A stretch of DNA of 5,672 nt from JBBIMS01 sp964531645 (GTDB lineage: Bacteria; Acidobacteriota; Aminicenantia; JBFLYD01; JBBIMS01). The position numbers and the translations under genes were made by a program. The notes under the pieces were generated by a model, which made no database searches, was not told the DNA's origin, and was given only the letters and a program-made list of their open reading frames with translations. The stretch spans positions 1-5,672 of the forward strand of contig CAZHEF010000057.1 of the NCBI GenBank assembly GCA_964531645.1, given 5' to 3'. Below, one piece after another: positions 1 to 5,672 of the stretch (position 1 is its first letter; each line of letters starts with the position of its first letter).

Positions 1-749
1 AAAAGAATTTTCTTTCAATTCCTCCTTCTGAAAGACAAGCTTTCATAGAAGAATTCTGGAAGAAGAGAGACCCTGTTCCAGAGAACGAAGTAAATGAATT
101 CAGAGATGAATATTTTAAGAGAATTGAAGAGGCAAACAAACTCTTCGGGAAAAATGGATGGCTTCAGGACAGAGGGATGGTCTATATCCTACTTGGTCCA
201 CCTACTGAAAGGTATACCTACCCCATGGGTAGATACCATGGAGACCTTCCAACAGAAATATGGTATTATGGATTTTTCCCTATTGTATTTGTTGACTACT
301 ATTGGTCTGGAACATATCAGTTAACGCCTCTTTCTGCTTATCAGATTGCTCAGATAAATATTTCCCAAGCAACCATGGGACCTGAATTTAAAGTTTCTAA
401 GATTAATATTGATTTTGAGATAAAAATTGAAAGAAACCTTCTCCAATTAGAAATTCCCTATAAGTCTATCTCTCTCAAAAAAAGAGACTCAGAATTTTTT
501 ACAATCCTCTCAATATCTATTATCATAAAAAAGGAGAAAGAAGCCGTATTTAGAAAATGTGAAGAAATAATGTTAAATTTTACCCTTGATGACATTAAAA
601 ACCTAAAAAGCTCTTTTCATACCTTGAGTTATAATGTAAATCTTGAAAAAGGGATATATGAAATTGAGGTTGTGCTCAAAAATCTTTCCGACAATAGTTC
701 AAAAAGAAAGATAGAAAAAATTGAAATTGAAAAAATAAAGGAGGCTTAA
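1..749 (+). CDS. GWxTD-domain protein, C-terminal part (5' end outside the window)
   Basis: The frame is open from the left edge (first whole codon at 3) to TAA at 747-749, giving 248 visible residues. An ATG at 177 is internal, because recognisable domain sequence continues in frame before it. Visible residues 10-60 contain the pattern typical of the GWxTD domain: an AFIEEFWKKRDPVPENE stretch, then an FRDEYFKRIEEAN helix, then GWLQDRG at 52-58 and VYILLGPP just after. The name-giving motif reads G-W-L-Q-D here, so the usual Thr is Gln. After about residue 105 comes a beta-rich C-terminal part with alternating hydrophobic residues, as seen downstream of the domain in relatives. GWxTD proteins are mostly exported and have no assigned biochemical function, and I do not assign one. 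Base composition looks more AT-rich than the receptor gene. It is the first visible gene of a + strand operon with the TPR gene that follows 3 bp later. Family assignment is fairly sure; role is unknown. Confidence 0.87.
   Translation, partial: KNFLSIPPSERQAFIEEFWKKRDPVPENEVNEFRDEYFKRIEEANKLFGKNGWLQDRGMVYILLGPPTERYTYPMGRYHGDLPTEIWYYGFFPIVFVDYYWSGTYQLTPLSAYQIAQINISQATMGPEFKVSKINIDFEIKIERNLLQLEIPYKSISLKKRDSEFFTILSISIIIKKEKEAVFRKCEEIMLNFTLDDIKNLKSSFHTLSYNVNLEKGIYEIEVVLKNLSDNSSKRKIEKIEIEKIKEA
737..744 (+). promoter_or_regulatory. Shine-Dalgarno of the CarboxypepD_reg/TPR gene, inside the end of the GWxTD gene
   Basis: AAAGGAGG ends 8 nt before the ATG at 753. It lies in the last codons of the upstream gene, just before its TAA. 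This supports the start at 753 and suggests translational coupling of the two genes. Confidence 0.85.
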
Positions 750-752
750 AAA

Positions 753-1712
753 ATGTTTTTAAAAAGAGTTTCTGTTTTTGCTATAATTTTTTTTCTTTCC
801 CTTTCTCTAATTATAGCCCAAGCTGGGAGGGGGACAGCAAGGATCGGAGGAACTGTTAAGGATGAAGAGGGGAAGCCAATTGTTGGAGCAAAAATAACCC
901 TTGAACATCAGGAAGAAAAGGGAGCTATAAGAGATGCAAAGACAGATAAGAAGGGGAAATGGTCTATAATGGGTCTTGGGACCGGAATATGGAGATTAAA
1001 GGTTATTGCTGAAGGTTACGAGCCATTCGAGCAAAATATTTTTATCAGCCAGCTTGAAAGGAATCCTTCTATTGAGGTCGTTCTTAAAAAGGTCAAGCCT
1101 GCCGAGCCAGAATATGAAAAAGGTGTTGAACTGCTGGATGAAGGGAATAAGCTTTTCGATGAGAAGAAATACGATGAGGCAATAACTTCATATATGAAAT
1201 TTTTGGAGAAGAATCCCTCTGCATTTCAGGTTCATTACAATGTTGGAAATTGCTATAAGGAGCTGGGGCAATATGACAAAGCTATTGAGGAATACAATAT
1301 TGTCATTACAAAGTTAAAAGATATAAAACAAGACCTGAAAGGGGATGAACTTGCTGCAAAAGTTCTTACTGGAATGGGAGAGGTCTTTGTGAAAAAAGGA
1401 GATTACGCATCTGCTCAGGATAACTTCCGTCAATGCTTAGAGATTCATACCAAAGATGAGGTTCTTGCATATAATGTCGGAGAAATATACTTTTCAAATG
1501 GTAAAGTGGATAATGCTATTCAATTTTTTAATTTGGCGGTCCAGATAAAACCTGACTGGAGTGAACCTTATTTGAAACTTGGATATGCTTTTTTAAACAA
1601 GGGAGATTTTGAGAGGGCAAAAGAAAATTTAAAGAAATATCTGGAACTTTCGCCTAATGCTCCCAATGTGGAAGAAATAAGAAAGCTTATTGAGTCTTTA
1701 GAGAAGAAATAA
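753..1712 (+). CDS. Secreted CarboxypepD_reg + TPR-repeat protein
   Basis: This is a complete 319-residue protein. Residues 1-24 form a signal peptide: a basic start (MFLKR), a hydrophobic core and an AQA-G cleavage-like site. There is no lipobox cysteine, so a soluble exported protein is more likely than a lipoprotein. Residues about 30-113 fit a carboxypeptidase-regulatory-like beta-sandwich (CarboxypepD_reg family): GGTVKDEEGKPIVGAKITL, then T-D-K-K-G-K-W, then G-x-W-R-L-K-V-x-A-x-GY, ending in a V-V-L-K-K strand. Residues about 121-303 hold five tetratricopeptide-like units, starting near 121, 158, 201, 236 and 270. Examples are YDEAITSYMKFLEKNPS and YDKAIEEYNIVI. TPRs usually bind protein partners. 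The sequence shows no catalytic motif, so a periplasmic scaffold or adaptor is my inference. The start is fixed by the signal peptide and the AAAGGAGG ribosome site. The gene abuts the GWxTD gene and presumably shares its transcript. Which partner it serves cannot be seen. Confidence 0.9.
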   Translation: MFLKRVSVFAIIFFLSLSLIIAQAGRGTARIGGTVKDEEGKPIVGAKITLEHQEEKGAIRDAKTDKKGKWSIMGLGTGIWRLKVIAEGYEPFEQNIFISQLERNPSIEVVLKKVKPAEPEYEKGVELLDEGNKLFDEKKYDEAITSYMKFLEKNPSAFQVHYNVGNCYKELGQYDKAIEEYNIVITKLKDIKQDLKGDELAAKVLTGMGEVFVKKGDYASAQDNFRQCLEIHTKDEVLAYNVGEIYFSNGKVDNAIQFFNLAVQIKPDWSEPYLKLGYAFLNKGDFERAKENLKKYLELSPNAPNVEEIRKLIESLEKK

Positions 1713-1904
1713 ACTCAAGTTATTATTCAAGAAATTTTTAAAAGAGTTTAGTTTCAGCTTTTTCTGGAGGGATTGAGGAAGATAATTTTCTTAATGAGTT
1801 CAAAGAATACTAATTTTCTTGTTGCTGAGTTTAAAAAAGTATTTCTAAAAATCTTCGACAAAAACCACCATCGATATCTCTAAAGAAGTTAAGAATCAAT
1901 TTTT
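1713..1904. other. Gap between the TPR gene and the shared terminator, no supported gene
   Basis: This AT-rich stretch has no convincing gene. A 29-codon frame at 1794-1883 (+) begins at an ATG whose nearest GGAGG (1766-1770) is 23 nt upstream, which is too far. A 7-bp inverted repeat, TAAACTC (1710-1716) with GAGTTTA (1744-1750), overlaps the TPR stop codon. It encloses a 27-nt loop and is too weak to call a terminator. Short stretches of protein-like sequence occur in different frames, which could be remains of an old gene or chance. Confidence 0.5.
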
Positions 1905-1938
1905 AAAAAAAGGGGCGCCTTTCGACGCCCCTTTTTTT
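1905..1938. terminator. Bidirectional intrinsic terminator between convergent genes
   Basis: GGGGCG (1912-1917) pairs perfectly with CGCCCC (1926-1931) around an 8-nt loop. Seven A precede the stem at 1905-1911 and seven T follow it at 1932-1938, which also pair with each other. Read from either strand this is a GC-rich hairpin followed by a U tract. It lies 10 bp past the stop of the receptor gene on the - strand and 192 bp past the stop of the TPR gene on the + strand. It is therefore probably the main terminator of the receptor gene and a backstop for the + strand operon. Confidence 0.92.
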
Positions 1939-1948
1939 CTCTATCAGC

Positions 1949-4900
1949 TTAGAACAGGAACTTCACACCCAGTCTGACAGAAATTGGACCCATGAATCCA
2001 TATTTAATTCCATATCTTGGATCGAGCTGGAGATTGTTATCTTTGATTACTTTCTGGAAGTCAAAGGTCTTGAGAATGGTTGCATCGTCAAGGTATATAT
2101 TCTCCTGGTTGATCAATCTAAATACATTTGTAGCTGTTTTCTGGTCAAACAGATTTGTGACATTTACATTGAACTGGAGGGTATATTTGCCAGCGAGCTT
2201 GTAGTTGTATTCAGCATAGAGGTCTGTTCTTGTTATGAATGGTGTTCTCTTGGATGTTACATTTCCACCAAGGGATGTTAGCCACTTTGTTCTTCCAAGG
2301 GGGTAGTATCCCTGGATATTATTCATCAAAAACTCTGTCTGAAGAGGTGTTCCACTCATTGCAAAGGCGTTAAGACCAAGGGTGAGATTCCCTGCATTTC
2401 CGAAATCAAAGGTATAAGAACCCCAGACCTTGAACTGATGGGGTCTGTCAGTATTCAGGAGACCATCTGCAAGTTTTCCATCCTGAGTGTAGCTCATGAA
2501 GAAGAGGTCAAAGTATCTTTCAACATTGGGGTCTGTTCTTCCATATTCATCAGAGCTTGCAAGACCAGCATAGTTTCCATAGAGTCTGCTCAAGGTGTAA
2601 GATGCTCCACCCATCCAGTTGTTACTGAATCTCTTCTCAAGAGCAATGTCAAGAGCGGTGTAATCTCTCTTTGCCTTTGGGCATGGCCAGTAAGCAGGGT
2701 CATACTGCTTGTTGACCCAGTCAGAACCAGGGTTTGCTATAAAGTACTGCTCACCGAGGGGTGTCATAACACCAACATCTTCAATTGTTCTAATTAGGTG
2801 CTTGTAAACTCCTCTCACTCTCAATGAGAGATTTTCTATTAATTTTTTTTCAAATCCAAGGGCAACTTCTGACTGAGCCATTGGTTTTAAATCAGACTGG
2901 ACTGTCTCAAAAGAAGGTAATCTCCAGTCAAGAGATTCGATGTAAGTTCCAGGATAATATGGGGCAGTCTTGTTGAATGGAACTTGCTGTTTTCCACCAA
3001 TCTTGTTCCATTCGTAGGTGTCAAGGGTGTAATAGTGGGATATCCACTTGAATCCACCGAATGAACCCTCTGCTATTTCAAGCTTCATGACATCATAGTA
3101 AATTCCAAAGTTTCCAAATATCTTCAATGATGAGTCTCCGAAAACATCGTAGGAGAAACCAATTCTTGGAGCAAGCTTATCTTGGAAGTCAAATTTTATC
3201 GGGATGAATCTCGCGGGCTTTCCAACAGCAAGGTGCTGTTCTGCTGATGCAAAGGATGGGATATCCTCCCTTTCAGCTCTTACACCGAAATTAACTGTCA
3301 ACTTTCTTGCAATTGTCCAGCTATCCTGAATGTAAAATGCATATCTGTTGCTGTGAGTTTTTGCGAGGGTTCCAAATGGACTCCTGACCTCATAGTATCC
3401 ATATCTTCCTTTCCAGGGTTTTCCTAAATGATCATAGTAGGTTCTACCCCAGTAAAGACGGACATAATCGTAAAGATAGGAGTCTTGCAGATCGTCATCC
3501 AGCCTTGCAAAAAGGAATCCTGCCTTTGCACTGTGCTCACCAGCAAGGTCAAAGTAGTAAGTTACATCAGCGCCCGCTGAAAGTCTTGTCTGTAAATATT
3601 TTTCAGTGGAGTATCCAGCATAATAACTATAGTTACTCCAGAGACGAGCTCTTACATACTCAGCGGGGATTCCCATTCCAGCATTGGATGTAAGGAAAAG
3701 CCATCTTGGCTCAGTGGGTTTCAGGAGCTGGTTAATCCCTTTGTTTGTATAGTAATAACCCGCATTGAATGTGGCAATAATATTTGGATTAGGAATAAAA
3801 TCACCCCTTAAATTGAAGGTTATATCAGGAGTTGTTCTTCCTGCATCGTTGTAAGGATATGTTGAACTTGCTGAGCCATCAGCTGAAGGTTGTTCTCCCT
3901 TCCATTTATAAAGGTCATTGGTAAAGGAAGCAGAGAGTCTCAAGCTCTGGAATGGCTGAGCAATTAACTTTGCCTGAATCCTTGGCCACCATCTTGTTCC
4001 ACTAACGGTAATGTCCTTTCCAAGTTCGTAGCAGGGGACTGTCCACTCATAATTTCTATATGTTGGAAGGAATCCACCAAAGAACCATAACTTATCCTTC
4101 ATTATGTATCCGCCAACATTTACACCAAACTCATAGTTGTTCCAGATTCCAGGAGATGCCTTTTCAGGATATCTGAAATACTCAGCCTTTGTATTATCAT
4201 AGGGATTTATTCTCAAAGTATCCCTTTGAGTTCCATCTGTATTGCTTCCACTGTAGTAGAATGTAAGGTCTCCATGATACTCATTTCCACCACTTCTTGT
4301 AATTACATTTATAACTCCTCCCATTGAACCACCAAATTCTGCCTCATATCCGCTCTGTTTTACCTGAATCTCCTCAAGATGCTCGAACATAACATTGAGG
4401 GTGTTAACCCCGTCAAACTGGTCAGTTATATCTGTTCCATCAATGTAGAACATATTCTCTGAACCAGATGCTCCATCCACCGAAATTCCGCCAAGCCACG
4501 ATTCATAGTTGACAGAGGGTGCCAATGTGACAATAGTAGTAAAGCTTCTTCCTTTTGGTAATCTCTGGAACATTTCCCTTGTTATATTTGTTGCCGTTGC
4601 AGACCTCTTAACATCGATAAGAGGAACAGCTGCGGTCACTGTTATTGTCTCAGCAATTGTTGTCATCCTCATTGTCACATTGACTGTTAAAATTTGTCCT
4701 ACCCTGAGCTGGATGTTCTCTCGAACCACAGTTGTAAAGTTCTCCAAGGTGTATACGACTGTGTAAGTTCCTGAAGGGAGAGCGGGAAGGCGGTATCTTC
4801 CATTTACATCTGTTACTGTAGTTGCTTTACCAACAAGGGAGGGGCCTTTAGCTTCTACCGATACCCCGGGTAATGCGGCTCCTGAATCATCGGTAACAGT

Positions 4901-4993
4901 TCCGATGATTTCTGCAGTCTGTTCCTGAGCAATAAGGGTTAATGTTAACCCAGTGCTCAGAGCCAAAATCATTAAAACCTTTAAAAATCTCAT
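1949..4993 (-). CDS. Oar-like TonB-dependent outer-membrane receptor with N-terminal CarboxypepD_reg domain
   Basis: This is a complete 1014-residue protein, normal for the family. Residues 1-22 are a signal peptide (MRFLKVLMILALSTG..., cleavage near LIAQ-E). Residues about 26-108 form a CarboxypepD_reg domain: IIGTVTDDSGAALPGVSVEA, then TDVNGRYRLPALPSGTYTV. ETITVTA at 115-121 resembles a TonB box (compare DTITVTA of FhuA, known from the literature). The plug spans about 122-235, with a KGRSFTTIVTLAPSV stretch, FYIDGTDITDQFDG at 182-195 and GGVINVITRSGGNEYHG at 225-241. The rest is a barrel rich in Tyr, Trp and Phe with alternating strands, ending in VRLGVKFLF, a typical C-terminal outer-membrane beta signal ending in Phe. 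It should sit in the outer membrane and be energised by TonB-ExbB-ExbD. The ligand is unknown. No SusD-like partner, hydrolase or siderophore gene lies in the window, so sugar, peptide or metal uptake cannot be told apart. The start is fixed by the signal peptide and the ribosome site 9 nt upstream. Confidence 0.95.
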   Translation of the reverse strand: MRFLKVLMILALSTGLTLTLIAQEQTAEIIGTVTDDSGAALPGVSVEAKGPSLVGKATTVTDVNGRYRLPALPSGTYTVVYTLENFTTVVRENIQLRVGQILTVNVTMRMTTIAETITVTAAVPLIDVKRSATATNITREMFQRLPKGRSFTTIVTLAPSVNYESWLGGISVDGASGSENMFYIDGTDITDQFDGVNTLNVMFEHLEEIQVKQSGYEAEFGGSMGGVINVITRSGGNEYHGDLTFYYSGSNTDGTQRDTLRINPYDNTKAEYFRYPEKASPGIWNNYEFGVNVGGYIMKDKLWFFGGFLPTYRNYEWTVPCYELGKDITVSGTRWWPRIQAKLIAQPFQSLRLSASFTNDLYKWKGEQPSADGSASSTYPYNDAGRTTPDITFNLRGDFIPNPNIIATFNAGYYYTNKGINQLLKPTEPRWLFLTSNAGMGIPAEYVRARLWSNYSYYAGYSTEKYLQTRLSAGADVTYYFDLAGEHSAKAGFLFARLDDDLQDSYLYDYVRLYWGRTYYDHLGKPWKGRYGYYEVRSPFGTLAKTHSNRYAFYIQDSWTIARKLTVNFGVRAEREDIPSFASAEQHLAVGKPARFIPIKFDFQDKLAPRIGFSYDVFGDSSLKIFGNFGIYYDVMKLEIAEGSFGGFKWISHYYTLDTYEWNKIGGKQQVPFNKTAPYYPGTYIESLDWRLPSFETVQSDLKPMAQSEVALGFEKKLIENLSLRVRGVYKHLIRTIEDVGVMTPLGEQYFIANPGSDWVNKQYDPAYWPCPKAKRDYTALDIALEKRFSNNWMGGASYTLSRLYGNYAGLASSDEYGRTDPNVERYFDLFFMSYTQDGKLADGLLNTDRPHQFKVWGSYTFDFGNAGNLTLGLNAFAMSGTPLQTEFLMNNIQGYYPLGRTKWLTSLGGNVTSKRTPFITRTDLYAEYNYKLAGKYTLQFNVNVTNLFDQKTATNVFRLINQENIYLDDATILKTFDFQKVIKDNNLQLDPRYGIKYGFMGPISVRLGVKFLF

Positions 4994-5002
4994 CTTTGAA
5001 AA

Positions 5003-5010
5003 CCTCCTTT
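5003..5010 (-). promoter_or_regulatory. Shine-Dalgarno of the TonB-dependent receptor gene
   Basis: On the - strand this reads AAAGGAGG, with a T following it, and lies 9 nt before the ATG at 4993. It is near-perfect complementarity to the 16S rRNA 3' end and fits high-level translation of an abundant outer-membrane protein. Confidence 0.88.
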
Positions 5011-5100
5011 CAAATTAAAACCCAAAAGCCCATTTTGCCAATACAAATTTTGCCTTTTTTCTTTTTCCTCTCTATCACCCCCTTTTGGAAATTTATAATT

Positions 5101-5121
5101 TAAAAGTAAAAAGTTAAAAGT
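5101..5121. repeat. Three tandem heptamers in the receptor leader
   Basis: TAAAAGT, AAAAAGT and TAAAAGT follow each other without a gap, with 20 of 21 positions identical. On the - strand they read ACTTTTA / ACTTTTT / ACTTTTA. They lie between the candidate promoter and the receptor start. They may be a protein-binding array or simple AT-rich slippage; the sequence alone does not decide. Confidence 0.6.
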
Positions 5122-5204
5122 GAATTTTAATTTCTTACAATACATTATTTCCCTTTCTCAAACTCTTGAATATTGACTTTTGCTTTTTTACTCCTCTCTT
5201 CATT

Positions 5205-5235
5205 CTTATATAAGAAGAGTCAAATTTCATGCCAA
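5205..5235 (-). promoter_or_regulatory. Candidate sigma70-like promoter of the receptor gene
   Basis: On the - strand TTGGCA (5235-5230, five of six matches to TTGACA) is separated by 17 nt from TATATA (5212-5207). TATAAG at 5210-5205 is an alternative -10 with a 19-nt spacer. A start near 5200 would give a leader of about 205 nt. The -10 lies inside a perfect 14-bp palindrome, TTCTTATATAAGAA (5203-5216). A second, weaker candidate is TATAAA at 5097-5092, which lacks a good -35. This is called from consensus only. Confidence 0.4.
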
Positions 5236-5294
5236 CTTCTCAAAAATGGGGCTTGGCTTTTAGAGCCAGTTCTTGGATTTACTTCCTTTGTCAA

Positions 5295-5330
5295 TGTTCA
5301 AAATTTTGAACACGTTCAAATTTTCGAACA
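5295..5330. repeat. Two abutting 18-bp near-palindromes (possible operator)
   Basis: Positions 5295-5312 form a perfect 18-bp palindrome, TGTTCAAAATTTTGAACA. Positions 5313-5330, CGTTCAAATTTTCGAACA, match it at 15 of 18 positions and keep GTTC...GAAC outer arms. The pair starts exactly next to the stop codon of the - strand TPR gene and lies 60-95 bp upstream of the candidate -35 of the receptor gene. GTTC...GAAC arms with an AT centre look like a site for a dimeric regulator. As RNA hairpins they lack a following U tract, so a terminator is less likely. Confidence 0.65.
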
Positions 5331-5672
5331 TCATTTCATTTCTTTTACCCTTTTCTTCAATTCTTTTAGAAAATCTGGATGAGCTTTTAATCCTAGTGAC
5401 TGGGCTTTTTTTAGATGTGTCCAGGCTGAAGAAAAATCCCCCTTTTTGTAATAAATAAAGGCAAGGTTATTATGAATTATCGCGTCGTTAGGATCAAGCT
5501 TGATTCCTTTTGAATAAACTTCGAAAGATTCCTCAAACATTTCAAGCCCAAGATAGAGATTACCAAGATTTAAGTAAGCATCTTTGTATTGAGAATCTAT
5601 ATCGATTGCCTTTTTAAATTGCTCAATAGCTTCCTTAACTAATCCTTTTCTTGCATATGCAATGCCCAAATT
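5331..5672 (-). CDS. TPR-repeat protein, C-terminal part (5' end outside the window)
   Basis: The frame is open from the right edge to TGA at 5333-5331, giving 113 visible residues. A TTG at 5669 is not the start, because the first visible residues NLGIAYARKG are the middle of a TPR helix, so the protein continues upstream. Three TPR units are visible: residues 1-28 (LVKEAIEQFKKAIDID), 29-62 (AYLNLGNLYLGL, then IKLDPN) and 63-96 (HNNLAFIYYKKGDFSSAW). A basic tail follows (HPDFLKELKKRVKEMK). The repeats have canonical spacing with an LDPN-type turn. TPR proteins bind partner proteins, but the N-terminal part that would reveal the role is missing. The gene is on the same strand as the receptor, 337 bp upstream of it. 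Given the candidate promoter between them, co-transcription is uncertain. Confidence 0.88.
   Translation of the reverse strand, partial: NLGIAYARKGLVKEAIEQFKKAIDIDSQYKDAYLNLGNLYLGLEMFEESFEVYSKGIKLDPNDAIIHNNLAFIYYKKGDFSSAWTHLKKAQSLGLKAHPDFLKELKKRVKEMK

Larger units (their letters stand above)
4994..5330 (-). other. 337-bp intergenic and leader region upstream of the receptor gene
   Basis: This AT-rich region between two - strand genes contains, in - strand order, the twin palindromes (5330-5295), a small hairpin TGGCT/AGCCA (5254-5268), the candidate promoter (5235-5205), the heptamers (5121-5101), an SD-like AAAGGGGGTGAT (5085-5074) and the real ribosome site (5010-5003). A 51-codon frame spans 5145-4990. 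I recognise no known riboswitch. I see no strong intrinsic terminator for the upstream TPR gene. Confidence 0.6.

Noticed and set aside
94..324. 76-codon + strand frame overlapping the GWxTD gene
   Set aside because: It overlaps the GWxTD domain in another frame, and the domain motifs are clearly in the frame ending at 749.
177..749. ATG at 177 as start of a 190-residue protein
   Set aside because: The conserved FWKKRDP and GWLQD segments lie upstream in the same open frame, so the true start is outside the window.
2438..2797. 119-codon + strand open frame inside the receptor gene
   Set aside because: It is antisense to clear barrel-coding sequence and has no family resemblance. Codon structure follows the receptor frame. 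Other shorter + frames within 1992-4766 were rejected for the same reason.
5010..5033. Seven-residue leader peptide MGFWVLI ending at the receptor ribosome site
   Set aside because: It has no ribosome site at a usable distance, and a random short frame is expected here.
5032..5054. Direct repeat ATTTTGCC (5032-5039 and 5047-5054)
   Set aside because: It is only 8 bp in AT-rich sequence with two copies, which chance explains adequately.
5254..5268. TGGCT/AGCCA hairpin as terminator of the right-hand TPR gene
   Set aside because: The stem is only 5 bp and no U tract follows directly on the - strand.
5266..5294. TTGACA (5294-5289, - strand) as a -35 box
   Set aside because: It is a perfect hexamer, but nothing resembling a -10 box lies 16-18 nt downstream (AACTGG at the expected place).
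5173..5458. Two + strand frames overlapping the end of the right-hand TPR gene
   Set aside because: They run antisense to obvious TPR repeats or through AT-rich intergenic sequence, with no ribosome site or recognisable protein.

Overview
The window looks like a piece of a Gram-negative, AT-rich genome from the Acidobacteriota / Candidatus Aminicenantes-type lineages. This is inferred from gene content: a GWxTD-domain protein, secreted TPR proteins with a carboxypeptidase-regulatory-like (CarboxypepD_reg) domain, and a large Oar-like TonB-dependent receptor with an N-terminal CarboxypepD_reg domain. These are common together in those groups, but no marker gene fixes the taxonomy. I see no phage, transposon, CRISPR, tRNA or rRNA signal.

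Left part, + strand (1-1712): the 3' part of a GWxTD-domain gene, truncated by the window edge, is followed after 3 bp by a secreted CarboxypepD_reg + TPR protein. The second gene's Shine-Dalgarno lies in the last codons of the first, so the two are almost certainly co-transcribed. A 236-bp gap follows. Its last third carries a strong GC-rich hairpin with A and T tracts on either side, which can terminate transcription from both directions.

Middle and right part, - strand (5672-1949): a TPR gene truncated at its 5' end by the window edge ends at 5331. A 337-bp AT-rich intergenic region precedes a complete 1014-codon TonB-dependent receptor gene, convergent with the left operon. That intergenic region holds two abutting 18-bp near-palindromes, a plausible sigma70-like promoter (TTGGCA-17-TATATA), a roughly 200-nt leader with three tandem heptamers, and a 51-codon open frame that overlaps the receptor start as ATGA. 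The receptor has a near-ideal Shine-Dalgarno.

Functionally this looks like a cell-envelope region. The receptor would sit in the outer membrane and take up, or bind, an unidentified ligand. The CarboxypepD_reg/TPR protein is predicted to be periplasmic or otherwise exported. The GWxTD protein is probably also exported, but its N-terminus is not visible. The genes themselves belong to known families. The least explained material is the leader and upstream region of the receptor gene.
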